Positions 16,801-25,954 of a DNA stretch of 64,000 nt are shown piece by piece. The position numbers and the translations under genes are program-made. Numbering within the stretch: the first letter of the stretch is position 1; every line of letters starts with the position of its first letter. Source of the DNA: UBA1794 sp964439955 (lineage in GTDB: Bacteria; Bacteroidota; Bacteroidia; Bacteroidales; Bacteroidaceae); the NCBI GenBank assembly GCA_964439955.1, contig CAYTPX010000007.1:1-64000 (forward strand), read 5' to 3'. The notes beneath the pieces were generated by a model. The model searched no databases. It saw only the letters and a list, made by a program, of their open reading frames with translations, and was not told where the DNA came from.

Positions 16801-18138
16801 ATGAAAGACATCTTTCGTACCTATTCCAGCCATTACCAGGCTTTGCTGAAGCTGGGCATGCCCATTGTGGTCGCCCAATTCGGCATTGTGGTTTTCGCCA
16901 TTGCCGACACGCTGATGGTGGGGCACCACGCGGTTGAGGAGCTTAGTTCCGCCGGTTTTGTGAACAATACGTTCAATATGGCCATCGTGGCTTCCATCGG
17001 TTTCGCGCTGGGGCTGACTCCGGTGGTGGGGGCCTTGTACGGGCGTGGCGAGTACGAGGCCATCGGGCGGAAGCTACGCAACGCTTTGGCCGCAAACCTC
17101 GTCACTTCGTTGCTTTTGATGGGTTGCATGTTCGTTTTCTACCTCAACATAGACCGGATGGGGCAGCCCGAAGGGCTTTTGCCTATCATCAAGCCGTATT
17201 TCCTGACCATCCTTTTTTCGCTTCCTTTCCTGATGCTGTTCAATGCTTTCCGCCAATGCGTCGACGGGGTGCAGGATACGCGCATCAGCATGTGGATTTT
17301 GCTCATCGGGAACTTGATCCACGTCGGGACGAACTACCTTTTCATCTATGGCCCCGGCCCCTTTCCGGAATGGGGCTTGTTCGGGGCAGGCGTTTCCACG
17401 CTGGCGATGCGGGTTCTCATGTGCCTTACGTTTGCTTTCATTTTCTTCCGCCGCAAGCGCTATGCCCCTTATCGGGAAGGCTTCCGGCGGGGTCGTGTGA
17501 ACCGTGCCGACTTCGTGCAGCTCAACAAGCTGGGCTGGCCTGTCGCGCTGCAGATGTTCATGGAGACGGCCTCTTTCAGCCTGTGCACCATCATGGTGGG
17601 CTGGCTGGGGGCGCGTGAGTTGGCCACGCACCAGGTAATGCTTTCCATCAGCACCCTGTTCTTCATGATGTATCTGGGCATGGGGTCGGCCGTGGCCGTG
17701 CGGGTAAGTTATTTCCGTGGGCAGGACGACGTGGAGAACTTGCGGCGTTCGGCCGTGGCAGGGTTTCATCTGGTCATGCTTATCGCCTTGTGTTGTTCCT
17801 TGCTCGTCGGGAGTTTGCGCACCCATGTAGGCGCTTGGTTTACCGATGACCCCGCCGTGGCGCGGGCCATACCCGCTTTGGTCATTCCGCTGCTGCTCTA
17901 CCAGCTGGGCGACGGGCTGCAAATCACCTTTTCCAATGCGCTTCGCGGGCTGGCCGACGTGCGTGCCGTGGTGTTCTATGCCTTTGTTTCCTATTTCCTC
18001 GTCTCCTTGCCTGTAAGCTATTGCTTTGCTTTCGTCTTCGGCTGGGAACTTCCCGGCATCTGGTATTCCTTCTCTGTGGGCTTGACCTGTGCCGGGCTTT
18101 TCTATTTTACCCGCTTTTTTCGTCGTACTTGCCAGTAA
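16801..18138 (+). CDS. MATE family efflux transporter
   Basis: Multidrug and toxin extrusion family, cation-coupled drug or metabolite export across the inner membrane. The start MKDIFRTYSSHYQALLKLGMP (16801) gives 445 residues, normal for MATE; the upstream open frame is only repeat array C. Twelve membrane segments in two six-helix halves are apparent, with the family features PIVVAQFGIVVFAIADTLMVGH in TM1 and LGWPVALQMFMETASFS in TM7. Substrate unknown. Confidence 0.93.
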   Translation: MKDIFRTYSSHYQALLKLGMPIVVAQFGIVVFAIADTLMVGHHAVEELSSAGFVNNTFNMAIVASIGFALGLTPVVGALYGRGEYEAIGRKLRNALAANLVTSLLLMGCMFVFYLNIDRMGQPEGLLPIIKPYFLTILFSLPFLMLFNAFRQCVDGVQDTRISMWILLIGNLIHVGTNYLFIYGPGPFPEWGLFGAGVSTLAMRVLMCLTFAFIFFRRKRYAPYREGFRRGRVNRADFVQLNKLGWPVALQMFMETASFSLCTIMVGWLGARELATHQVMLSISTLFFMMYLGMGSAVAVRVSYFRGQDDVENLRRSAVAGFHLVMLIALCCSLLVGSLRTHVGAWFTDDPAVARAIPALVIPLLLYQLGDGLQITFSNALRGLADVRAVVFYAFVSYFLVSLPVSYCFAFVFGWELPGIWYSFSVGLTCAGLFYFTRFFRRTCQ

Positions 18139-18218
18139 AAAGGGACGGTCGTCCCGTATTTTCCCGGCGGGGATGTGTGAATTTTATTCCCTGTGCGGCT
18201 ATTTTGGTGGAGAACCGC

Positions 18219-18226
18219 TATATTTG
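18219..18226 (+). promoter_or_regulatory. -7 box of the oxidoreductase operon
   Basis: TATATTTG, about 32 bases before the GTG start of the FAD oxidoreductase. The nearest TTG is only 12 bases upstream, so the -33 element is weak. Confidence 0.45.
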
Positions 18227-18257
18227 TCCCATAAAAACATCTAAAGAGTAGGAAAAA

Positions 18258-19841
18258 GTGGCTATTTCCAAACGAGCAATCATAGCCGGTGCCGGTCCGG
18301 CGGGGCTTACTGCCGCCCGCGAGTTATTGGAGCGCACGGATATCCACCCGCTGGTTTTCGAGGAAACCGGGGCTATCGGCGGCATTTCGCAGACTGTGTC
18401 TTACAAGGGAAACCGCATGGATATCGGGGGACACCGGTTCTTTTCGAAGAACAAACGGGTGATGGACTGGTGGATGGAGGTGCTTCCTTTGCAGGGAAGC
18501 CCTGCGGAAGACGACTTGCTCTTGCAGCGCACGCCCGAAGGCCTGCAGCCCGGCGGGCCTGACCCGGAGCGCGAGGATCGCGTGATGCTGGAGCGCAACC
18601 GCGTTTCCCGCATCTTCTACTTGCGTAAGTTCTTCGACTATCCTATTTCGCTCAAGCTAAAGACGTTTGCCAACATGGGCTTGTGGCGCACGGTGCAGGC
18701 CGGCGCGGGCTATCTTGCCTCGGCGTTGGTGAAGAAACCCGATACTTCGCTCGAGAACTTCTACATCAACCGTTTCGGGCGTCCGCTCTACCGCATGTTT
18801 TTTGAGGACTATACGGAAAAAGTTTGGGGCATCCATCCTTCCCGACTTGGCGCCGACTGGGGTGCGCAGCGGGTGAAGGGGCTTTCCGTTTTCGCCATAT
18901 TGAAAGACATGTTGCGGAAAAGTTTCCAAAGCGGGTCGGCTTCCGACCCGGACAAGGTGGAGACTTCGCTCATCGAGCGTTTCTTTTATCCGAAATACGG
19001 GCCGGGGCAGCTTTGGGAGACTGTGGCTGCCGGCGTGCGGGCACGGGGCGGCGAGGTCGTGATGCGGACGGCTGTGGAGGAAGTGCATGTGGAAGGCGGC
19101 CGGGTCGTAGCCGTCACGGTGCGCACGCCGCAGGGTGCGCGCCGGCAGGAAGCATGCGATTATTTTTTCTCCTCCATGCCTTTGAAAGACTTGGTGCTGG
19201 CCTTGCGGGGAATCGATGTGCCGGAAGACGTGAGGAGGGTGGCCGCCGGGCTGCCTTATCGCGATTTCATAACCGTGGGTCTCTTGGTGGACAAACTGGA
19301 AATCACCAACGAAACCCGCATCAAGACCTATGACAACCGTGTGCCGGACACGTGGATTTACATACAGGAACGCGACGTGAAGGTCGGCCGCTTGCAGGTC
19401 TTCAACAACTGGTCGCCCTATCTGGTGAAGGACTACCGCGGCACGATGTGGATAGGGCTGGAGTATTTTTGCACGGAAGGCGACGGACTTTGGACGATGG
19501 GCGATGCCGATTTCATCCGGATGGCCGTCTCCGAGCTGGAAAAGATAGGCATTGTGCGCAAAGAGTCGGTGCGCGATGCCTGCCGCATACGCATCAAGAA
19601 AGCCTATCCTTCGTATTTCGGGACTTATTATGAATTGGATAAGGTGAAGGCTTTCCTCGATTCCATTGAAAACCTCTATTGTGTGGGCCGGAACGGGCAG
19701 CACCGTTACAATAATATGGATCATTCCATGCTGACAGCCATGGAGGCGGTGGACAACATCGTAGCAGGTGTTGCCACGAAGGAGAACGTGTGGGCGGTGA
19801 ATACCGAAGAGGAATATCATGAAACGAAAACTAATCCTTAA
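18258..19841 (+). CDS. FAD-dependent oxidoreductase (UDP-galactopyranose mutase/amine oxidase-like fold)
   Basis: 527 residues with a GTG start. The N-terminal dinucleotide motif [18 protein letters not shown] binds FAD, followed by [25 protein letters not shown], the second flavin signature of protoporphyrinogen-oxidase-like and UDP-galactopyranose-mutase-like enzymes. The C-terminus [30 protein letters not shown] closes the FAD site. No membrane segment. It is the first gene of a three-gene run with a TlpA-like protein (12 bases) and a GT39-like membrane protein (10 bases), which points to envelope glycan or lipid-linked sugar work, but the substrate is not known. Confidence 0.75.
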   Translation: MAISKRAIIAGAGPAGLTAARELLERTDIHPLVFEETGAIGGISQTVSYKGNRMDIGGHRFFSKNKRVMDWWMEVLPLQGSPAEDDLLLQRTPEGLQPGGPDPEREDRVMLERNRVSRIFYLRKFFDYPISLKLKTFANMGLWRTVQAGAGYLASALVKKPDTSLENFYINRFGRPLYRMFFEDYTEKVWGIHPSRLGADWGAQRVKGLSVFAILKDMLRKSFQSGSASDPDKVETSLIERFFYPKYGPGQLWETVAAGVRARGGEVVMRTAVEEVHVEGGRVVAVTVRTPQGARRQEACDYFFSSMPLKDLVLALRGIDVPEDVRRVAAGLPYRDFITVGLLVDKLEITNETRIKTYDNRVPDTWIYIQERDVKVGRLQVFNNWSPYLVKDYRGTMWIGLEYFCTEGDGLWTMGDADFIRMAVSELEKIGIVRKESVRDACRIRIKKAYPSYFGTYYELDKVKAFLDSIENLYCVGRNGQHRYNNMDHSMLTAMEAVDNIVAGVATKENVWAVNTEEEYHETKTNP

Positions 19842-19853
19842 CCTTCCTACCTT

Positions 19854-21485
19854 ATGAACAGGCATAAAGCGTTGTACACAGGGTGCATGGCCCTGCTGTT
19901 TTCGGTAGTTTTCCCTGCCGGGGCGCAGGACACGCTTGTGGTGGAGTGTCCGCAAGTGGCGAGTGCCTGTCCCTTTACCCTTTACCTTTCGGGTGTAACG
20001 TGTACCCCCCAGTCTACGGCCTTGGAGTTGAAAGTCTACGAACCGGCGGGCAATGTGCTGCGGTTGCATCCCGCTTGTTACTTGCTGGGGCAGGCTACGG
20101 GAAAGAAGTACCGCCTCTTGAGGGCTGAAGGTATTGTGCCGGGCGAGAAGAAGGCAGTGCCCGACGAGGGAGTCTTGCCCTTTACGCTCTATTTCGACCC
20201 GCTTGATGCGGCCGATGATTGCTTCGATTTTGTAGAGGATAGTGGGGATGACGGCTACAGCCTGAAGGGTATCGTGCTCCATTCCCCGCAACCGGCAGGC
20301 AAGTTGGATTGCCATATAGAAGGAACATTGCGGGGCGAGAAACGGAACGCGCTGCTCCTCGTGCAAGAATACGGCCTCGATGAACGCATCCGCATGCCCC
20401 GCCAAGTGCCGGTGGAGGGCGGTCGCTTCGCATTTGACCTCCCGGACACTCCGGTAGCCTATGAACTGTTCGATGCGGCAGAGCGGCAAACCGGTGCATG
20501 GACCTTGTTCTCTTTCTTTGCAGCGCCCGACACGGTGTGGCTTTCCCTTGACCTTGCCGAGTTTATGTCCATGCGCATTGATGGCGGGGCTCTCAACAGT
20601 GATTTCGCACGGCTCTACTATTACCGGCCAGATTACATGCGCATGCTCAGGGCACGGCGCGACTCGCTGATGGGGCAGGAGGCCTATCTGTCGCCGGAGG
20701 CGGTGGAAATAAGGGAAGCCATGCGTGCTACGGATAACGACTCCCTGCTGCGTGTACTTGCAGAGAAAGGCCGGAAGTTGCAGGAGGCCGGGCGGCAGTT
20801 CACGCCCATGGGGCGGGAGACGGAAGAACTCTATCGGGAATTTGTGGAAGAGTGGGACAGTGTCCAGACTGCTTATATGCGGGAATCCGGGACATTACCG
20901 GGCTATTTCTTCCTGTTGAAGGAGATAGGGAGGCTCGGCGAAGGGGTGAACCCGGAAATCCCCGACACTTTGTTGCGGGTGGCCGAGCGTTATGCCGCTC
21001 TCTATCCCCACCATCCCTTTACAGGAAAAGCCCGGGAACTCATAGCCTCCCTAGCTATGAACCGGACGGGTAGCCGCTGTCTGGACTTTGTGGCTGAGGA
21101 CTTGGACGGGACTCCTCGCGCTTTTTCCGATTTGCGCAAGGGGAAAATCGTGTTTCTCGACCTTTGGGCCTCGTGGTGCGGCCCGTGCCGCAGGCATTCG
21201 AAGGAGATGATTCCCGTCTATGAAGCCTATAAAGACAAAGGATTTACCGTAATTGCCGTGGCGCGCGAAGCCATGGACACGAAAGCCATGCAGGCCGCCA
21301 TGGAGCAGGACGGCTACCCTTGGCCTTCGTTGGTAGACCTCGACGACCGCCATGCCGTGTGGGAACGTTTGGGAGTGGGTAACGCCGGTGGGAAAACGTG
21401 GCTCATTGACCGCGACGGCACCATCCTTTTGGTAAACCCTGCAGCCGAAGAAGTCCGGAAATACTTGGCTGAACGCTTAGACTGA
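19854..21485 (+). CDS. TlpA-like thioredoxin-fold protein, periplasmic
   Basis: 543-residue exported protein. A signal peptide ends near FPAGAQ. The N-terminal two-thirds is a beta-rich then helical region of the kind found before thioredoxin domains in Bacteroidota (DUF4369-like; not certain). The last 140 residues are a TlpA/ResA-type thioredoxin domain with WASWCGPCRRHSKEM and the cis-Pro region, ending KTWLIDRDGTILL. The role is likely to be disulfide reduction in the periplasm. Second gene of the 18.3-23.0 kb operon. Confidence 0.85.
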   Translation: MNRHKALYTGCMALLFSVVFPAGAQDTLVVECPQVASACPFTLYLSGVTCTPQSTALELKVYEPAGNVLRLHPACYLLGQATGKKYRLLRAEGIVPGEKKAVPDEGVLPFTLYFDPLDAADDCFDFVEDSGDDGYSLKGIVLHSPQPAGKLDCHIEGTLRGEKRNALLLVQEYGLDERIRMPRQVPVEGGRFAFDLPDTPVAYELFDAAERQTGAWTLFSFFAAPDTVWLSLDLAEFMSMRIDGGALNSDFARLYYYRPDYMRMLRARRDSLMGQEAYLSPEAVEIREAMRATDNDSLLRVLAEKGRKLQEAGRQFTPMGRETEELYREFVEEWDSVQTAYMRESGTLPGYFFLLKEIGRLGEGVNPEIPDTLLRVAERYAALYPHHPFTGKARELIASLAMNRTGSRCLDFVAEDLDGTPRAFSDLRKGKIVFLDLWASWCGPCRRHSKEMIPVYEAYKDKGFTVIAVAREAMDTKAMQAAMEQDGYPWPSLVDLDDRHAVWERLGVGNAGGKTWLIDRDGTILLVNPAAEEVRKYLAERLD

Positions 21486-21495
21486 TTCCCGCCTG

Positions 21496-23016
21496 ATGCA
21501 ACTTCCTGCCCGCCTCAACCCCTTTTGCGTACGTGTCTCTGCGGAATATGCCCGCATCTTTTCGCGCTATCGCCTGCTGTGGCTTACGCTTTTGTGGGTG
21601 GGTTATGCGGCATTCACATTCTGCGGTGTATGGCATCATGAGCCGTGGCGCGACGAGTTGCAGGCATGGCTCATTGCCCGGGAGCTGGACATCCCCGGCA
21701 TATTCTACCAGATGCGCTACGAAGGGCACTTCGCCCTGTGGTCGCTCTTGCTGAAGATTTTCACCTCGCTTGGGGCGGATTTGGTATGGATGGGCGTGTT
21801 GAGCTGGGCGTTGATGCTCCTCGCTGCGTGGTTACTGCTGTTCCGTTCGCCCTTTTCCGGATGGGTAAAGGCCCTGTTGCTGCTTTCCTTTCCCACGCTT
21901 TATTATTTCCCGGTTGTGGCCCGTTGCTACGCGTTGATTCCCCCGTTGCTCTTCCTGCTGGCCTTGGCTTACGAACGGCTTGCCTCCGGACGTGCCTATT
22001 TCCGCTATTGCCTCCTGCTGGGGCTGCTGGCTCATACGCATGCTTACATGGAAGGCATGGTGGGCATCCTGTTCCTCATCTATGTCTATGACTACGTGGT
22101 TGCGCCTTGGCGGGGGCGGACGGCCCGCGGGCGTTGGCGCTCGCTGTTGCCCCCGCTCGCGACCGTGCTGCTCGTGGCGGCGGCCTTCTTGCAGGTGTTG
22201 CCCGCCTTGGTTACCGACATGGGCGCCAAGCACCGCTACTACACGCTCGACAAGACGCTGGAGTACATAAGCGGCACTGTGCAGCCGCGTGAAGTCCCTT
22301 TCATGGAGGGGCTGGCCGACGTGCTCTTCCTCCTGCTTCTCCTTGCTTTCATTATCCGCTACCGCAAGGGCTACAATCCGCGCATCCCGCTCCTCCTTTT
22401 GGGGGCCATAGGCTGGCAAATCTATTTCTCCACCTCGATGTACGGGATGAGCCTGCAGCGCCCGTACCTTATCCTCTACGTCCTGACCTTTGCCTTTTGG
22501 ATTTTGCGCGGCGACGACCGCATCCCCCAGTTGGCACTCGGCTTGATCGCCCTGTTCAGCATGTACCGGCTGCCCGAAGCCGTGGCCGACTTTTCGCAGC
22601 CCTACACGAATGTCAAAGAGATTGCCGCTTGGATGGAGCGCAGGCTGCCGCCCGGCGAGCGGGTCGCGGTGGACAACATGGGGAAGGTCATCAGCGCCTA
22701 TGCCCCCGGTTTCAACTACTTTTCCGTCTCCACGGGCAAGCCCGTGCCGCTCTATGCGCCCCACGACTTAAGCAAGCGCGAGCCGCTGGAGCAGTGGTGC
22801 GACACGGTTTCGTGCAAGCCTCTCTACTATGTGCGCGGGGGCGTAGGCTTGGGGAAATTCTTGGCCCGCTTCAAGGAGATGAAGCCCCGCTACCGGCTCG
22901 AACAAGTGTTTCCCCGTCCGAAGCAGCCCGCCGCGTTGGCCGAGGTGTTCTACCTCTTCCGGGTCATTCCCCAAGCTGGCGCGTTTGAAGCGCAGGCGGA
23001 TTCGGTGAAACGGTGA
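21496..23016 (+). CDS. Polytopic membrane protein, GT39/ArnT-like glycosyltransferase
   Basis: 506 residues with about ten membrane segments. An early periplasmic-facing acidic motif HHEPWRDELQAWLIAR after TM1 resembles the DE-containing catalytic loop of GT-C enzymes (PMT/ArnT/RgtA-type), and a soluble C-terminal domain of about 130 residues follows. It probably transfers a sugar from a polyprenyl carrier to an envelope acceptor (inference). It starts 10 bases after the TlpA-like gene and closes the operon, followed by a repeat-derived terminator. Confidence 0.7.
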   Translation: MQLPARLNPFCVRVSAEYARIFSRYRLLWLTLLWVGYAAFTFCGVWHHEPWRDELQAWLIARELDIPGIFYQMRYEGHFALWSLLLKIFTSLGADLVWMGVLSWALMLLAAWLLLFRSPFSGWVKALLLLSFPTLYYFPVVARCYALIPPLLFLLALAYERLASGRAYFRYCLLLGLLAHTHAYMEGMVGILFLIYVYDYVVAPWRGRTARGRWRSLLPPLATVLLVAAAFLQVLPALVTDMGAKHRYYTLDKTLEYISGTVQPREVPFMEGLADVLFLLLLLAFIIRYRKGYNPRIPLLLLGAIGWQIYFSTSMYGMSLQRPYLILYVLTFAFWILRGDDRIPQLALGLIALFSMYRLPEAVADFSQPYTNVKEIAAWMERRLPPGERVAVDNMGKVISAYAPGFNYFSVSTGKPVPLYAPHDLSKREPLEQWCDTVSCKPLYYVRGGVGLGKFLARFKEMKPRYRLEQVFPRPKQPAALAEVFYLFRVIPQAGAFEAQADSVKR

Positions 23017-23070
23017 GCCGCCTTACGCCTTGCGGGCAGGGGAGGATGGACCCCCCCTTTGGCGCTTTCC

Positions 23071-23118
23071 ACAGGAAGCCTTGCCGCCTTTCCCCGGAAA
23101 CGGCAAGGCTTTTCCCCG
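23071..23118 (+). repeat. AAAGTGC-family array forming a terminator (array D)
   Basis: Two adjacent units are inverted relative to each other: AAGCCTTGCCG (23076) pairs with CGGCAAGGCTT (23101), an 11-bp stem followed by TTCCCC. It lies 60 bases past the GT39-like stop and is a plausible transcription terminator. Confidence 0.65.
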
Positions 23119-23215
23119 TTTCCCCCGTGCCCGTTCCCTGCCCGCCGCAGGGCGGGAGGGGAGGACGGCGTGCGGATTCCGGTCGGGGCGCACGGGTTTT
23201 GCAGGGAAAAAGGCG

Positions 23216-23223
23216 TATCTTTG
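23216..23223 (+). promoter_or_regulatory. -7 box of the marC-nhaC pair
   Basis: TATCTTTG, with TTTTG 14 bases upstream, about 33 bases before the MarC ATG. It lies inside the longer frame beginning at 23059, supporting the internal start. Confidence 0.6.
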
Positions 23224-23256
23224 CGGCGGTTTCCTACTACTAATGCAGAAAAGGTT

Positions 23257-23850
23257 ATGTCCGATTTTGACATCCAACAGCTGGTGAGCGCCTTTATCGT
23301 CCTGTTCGCCGTGATAGACATTTTGGGCGCAACGCCGGTTATCATCGGCCTCCGCGGGAAAGGCCGCCCCGTAAATGCCCTGAAGGCTACGTTGATATCG
23401 TTTGCCCTCATGCTCGCCTTCTTCTATGTGGGCGACGGAATCCTGCGCTTGTTCCGCGTCGATATTGAGTCGTTTGCGGTGGCCGGGTCGATTTTGCTTT
23501 TCCTTATTTCCTTGGAGATGCTGTTGGACATCGAAATATTCAAGAGCAACGCCCCGCTCCAGAGCGCGACGCTCATCCCTTTGGTGTTCCCCCTCTTGGC
23601 CGGGGCGGGCACGTTCACCACGCTCCTCTCCCTGCGGGCGGAGTATGCGGCTTGCAACATCTTGCTGGCCCTTGCGCTCAACATGGCGTGCGTCTACTGT
23701 GTCATCCGTTCCACCGACCGCATCGAGTACCTCTTGGGCAAGGCGGGAATCTACCTGGTGCGCAAGTTTTTCGGCATCATCCTGATGGCCATTTCCGTAA
23801 AGCTCTTCACTACCAACATCGTCCACCTGCTCTCCAGCCTGTGGGGGTAG
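23257..23850 (+). CDS. MarC family integral membrane protein
   Basis: 197 residues with six membrane segments from start MSDFDIQQLVSAFIVLFAVIDILGATP (23257). MarC/UPF0056 members have no agreed function; the old link to multiple antibiotic resistance has not held for E. coli MarC. The NPVG-type motif of TM1 is present as VIDILGATPVIIGL. It is followed after 12 bases by the NhaC-type antiporter and probably co-transcribed. Confidence 0.88.
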   Translation: MSDFDIQQLVSAFIVLFAVIDILGATPVIIGLRGKGRPVNALKATLISFALMLAFFYVGDGILRLFRVDIESFAVAGSILLFLISLEMLLDIEIFKSNAPLQSATLIPLVFPLLAGAGTFTTLLSLRAEYAACNILLALALNMACVYCVIRSTDRIEYLLGKAGIYLVRKFFGIILMAISVKLFTTNIVHLLSSLWG

Positions 23851-23862
23851 CATGGTGGAGAA

Positions 23863-25173
23863 ATGAAACGCACGGCATTCCTTATGGGACAACTGACTAA
23901 AAGCCGGGGCTTGTGGGCATTGAGCCCACTCCTCGTTTTCCTGTTTTTATATTTGGGCGTGTCGCTCTGGGTGGGCGACTTCTACAAGGTGCCCATTACC
24001 GTCGCTTTCCTGGCCGCGTCGGTCTATGCGGCTTGTGTCATCCGCATCGGACCCTTGGACGAACGGGTTGCCGTTTTCTCCCGGGGAGCAGGCCACGAGG
24101 ACTTGCTCGCGATGGTCTGGATTTTCGTCCTCTCCGGGGCTTTTGCCGCCGCGGCCGAGGCCATGGGTGCCGTCGATGCGGCGGTCGGCCTCACGTTGCG
24201 CCTGTTCCCGGCGCGCTTGTTGCTGGGCGGGGTGTTTGTGGCGGCTTGTTTCGTGTCGCTCTCCGTGGGCACCTCCGTGGGGACTATCGTGGCCCTCGTG
24301 CCCGTGGCGGCGGGGATTGCCGTGAGTACGGGCTGGAGTGTCCCGATGATGGCGGGCGTCGTGGTGGGCGGGGCTTTCTTCGGAGACAACCTTTCCTTCA
24401 TCTCCGATACGACAATCGCCGCCACCCGTACCCAGGGATGCCGCATGCAGGACAAGTTCCGTGCCAACCTGCTCCTCGTTTTTCCGGCCGCCCTCGTGGC
24501 TTTGCTGCTGTATGTGGGCATCGGTTGGCGCATGGAGGCGCCGCCCGCCTTGCCTGCGGTCGACTGGGTGCGGGTGCTTCCTTACGTCTTGGTGCTGGTC
24601 TTGGCCTTGCGGGGGTGGAATGTCATGCTCGTCTTGTGCGTGGGCATCGCCTCCTGCGGCCTGATAGGCTTGTGGAAAGGGGCTTTCGACGGGTTCGGGT
24701 GGATGGCCGCCATGGGCCGTGGCATTGCAGGAATGGCCGACTTGATTGTGGTGACTTTGCTGGCGGGCGGGATGTTTGAGCTGATCCGCCGCGGGGGCGG
24801 CATCGATTACATCATGCGTTATCTTTCGCTGCACGTGCATGGAAAGCGTGGCGCCGAGTTGTGTATTGCCGTGTTGGTATGCTTCTCGAACTTGTGTACG
24901 GCGAACAATACGATTGCCATCCTTGCCTCCGGTCGGTTGGCGCGCGACATCGCGGGGAAATACGGCGTGCCCCCTTCGCGTGCGGCCTCCTTGCTGGATA
25001 CGTTTTCGTGTTTCGTGCAGGGGTTGCTTCCCTACGGGGCGCAGTTGCTGATGGCGGCCAGCCTGTCCGGTTTGTCGCCCATCGCCATCATGGGCTATCT
25101 GTATTATCCTTTCCTGATGGGCTTAGTGGCGCTGTCGGGCATCTGCCTCCGTTGGCCTCGGCGCTACGTGTGA
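23863..25173 (+). CDS. NhaC-family Na+/H+ antiporter
   Basis: 436-residue secondary transporter with about eleven membrane helices. Diagnostic segments are VSLSVGTSVGTIVALVPVA and VVVGGAFFGDNLSFISDTT, with the acidic residue expected for ion binding, followed by QGCRMQDKFRANL. The expected role is sodium-coupled proton exchange or a related exchange across the inner membrane; family members can also carry organic anions. The gene pair with MarC may share a regulatory signal. Confidence 0.87.
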   Translation: MKRTAFLMGQLTKSRGLWALSPLLVFLFLYLGVSLWVGDFYKVPITVAFLAASVYAACVIRIGPLDERVAVFSRGAGHEDLLAMVWIFVLSGAFAAAAEAMGAVDAAVGLTLRLFPARLLLGGVFVAACFVSLSVGTSVGTIVALVPVAAGIAVSTGWSVPMMAGVVVGGAFFGDNLSFISDTTIAATRTQGCRMQDKFRANLLLVFPAALVALLLYVGIGWRMEAPPALPAVDWVRVLPYVLVLVLALRGWNVMLVLCVGIASCGLIGLWKGAFDGFGWMAAMGRGIAGMADLIVVTLLAGGMFELIRRGGGIDYIMRYLSLHVHGKRGAELCIAVLVCFSNLCTANNTIAILASGRLARDIAGKYGVPPSRAASLLDTFSCFVQGLLPYGAQLLMAASLSGLSPIAIMGYLYYPFLMGLVALSGICLRWPRRYV

Positions 25174-25254
25174 GGGAAAGAAACGCAGGCGCTTTTAGGG
25201 AAAAGTGCCGCGCCTTTGGGCGGAAAGTGCCGGGCTTTCGTTTGAAAACGTGCG
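25173..25254 (+). repeat. AAAGTGC-family tandem array (array E)
   Basis: Between two convergent genes. Units include GGGAAAAGTGCCGCGCCTTT and CGGAAAGTGCCGGGCTTTCG, then a partial GAAAACGTGC. These are among the best matches to the consensus. Confidence 0.75.
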
Positions 25255-25288
25255 GATGCCACGGGGTGGCTCGCCGCCCCCGCTGGGG

Positions 25289-25930
25289 CTATTCTCCGCA
25301 GACTGTCGTGGTGAGGATGTAGTCGTTGGCCACGATGTAGCGCACGCCGATGAGGCTTCCCCCCGGGGTGAACAGCTCGCGGACTTCGAGGTTGCCGAGC
25401 GAGTCGAAAGGGAAGGGCTGTACCTGCAAGTCGCGCTTGAATTCCACGCCATCCATCCCGAGCAGCTTGTAGACGGCTTCCTTGGCACACCAGCAGATGA
25501 GCAGGTGGGTCTCCTCGTGGAGCGGGTCGATGAAGCCCTGTTCTTCGGGGGAGAGGAAGTGTTCTTTCACCCTTAATATGCGCTTGCTGGGGTATTCTAT
25601 GTCGATTCCTACCTGGCAAGCGCCGTGTCCGCCGAGCATGACGGCGGCGTACCCTTTCGTGTGCGATATGCTGATCGGGCATGAGCCGTCGGCCAAGTAG
25701 GGCGCGCCGTTCTCCTTGTAGCAGATTTCCTTGTATTCCCCGCACATCTCTTGTAGCAGAACGCGCGTGGCGAGCCACTCCTTCCGCCGCGAGGCGGAGC
25801 CGAAGGCCCGTCCGGCGCGTAGCTCGTCGGGGGAGAGGGGAAGCCTTTCGATAAGCTCGTTGGCCGTCTCTGTTATCTTCCAGATGCCGAGCGTCCAGTT
25901 TTTTTCTTTGTGATAGATGAGTAGGGGCAT
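25289..25930 (-). CDS. 4'-phosphopantetheinyl transferase (Sfp type)
   Basis: Transfers phosphopantetheine from CoA to a carrier-protein serine. 213 residues. The family motifs are intact: PISISHTKGYAAVML, GIDIEYPSKRILRVKEHFLSPEE with the Mg-binding acidic pair, and WCAKEAVYKLLG. The length is that of Sfp-type rather than AcpS-type enzymes. In many Bacteroidales it is the only such enzyme and would serve fatty-acid ACP. It starts 24 bases after the gldE-gldD stop and is on the same strand. Confidence 0.93.
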   Translation of the reverse strand: MPLLIYHKEKNWTLGIWKITETANELIERLPLSPDELRAGRAFGSASRRKEWLATRVLLQEMCGEYKEICYKENGAPYLADGSCPISISHTKGYAAVMLGGHGACQVGIDIEYPSKRILRVKEHFLSPEEQGFIDPLHEETHLLICWCAKEAVYKLLGMDGVEFKRDLQVQPFPFDSLGNLEVRELFTPGGSLIGVRYIVANDYILTTTVCGE

Positions 25931-25954
25931 GTTTTCAAGGGATGGCCGGAGGGC

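Noticed and set aside
18657..20489. 610-residue minus-strand frame
   Set aside because: Long only because of high GC; it spans two unrelated real genes (FAD oxidoreductase and TlpA-like) on the other strand.
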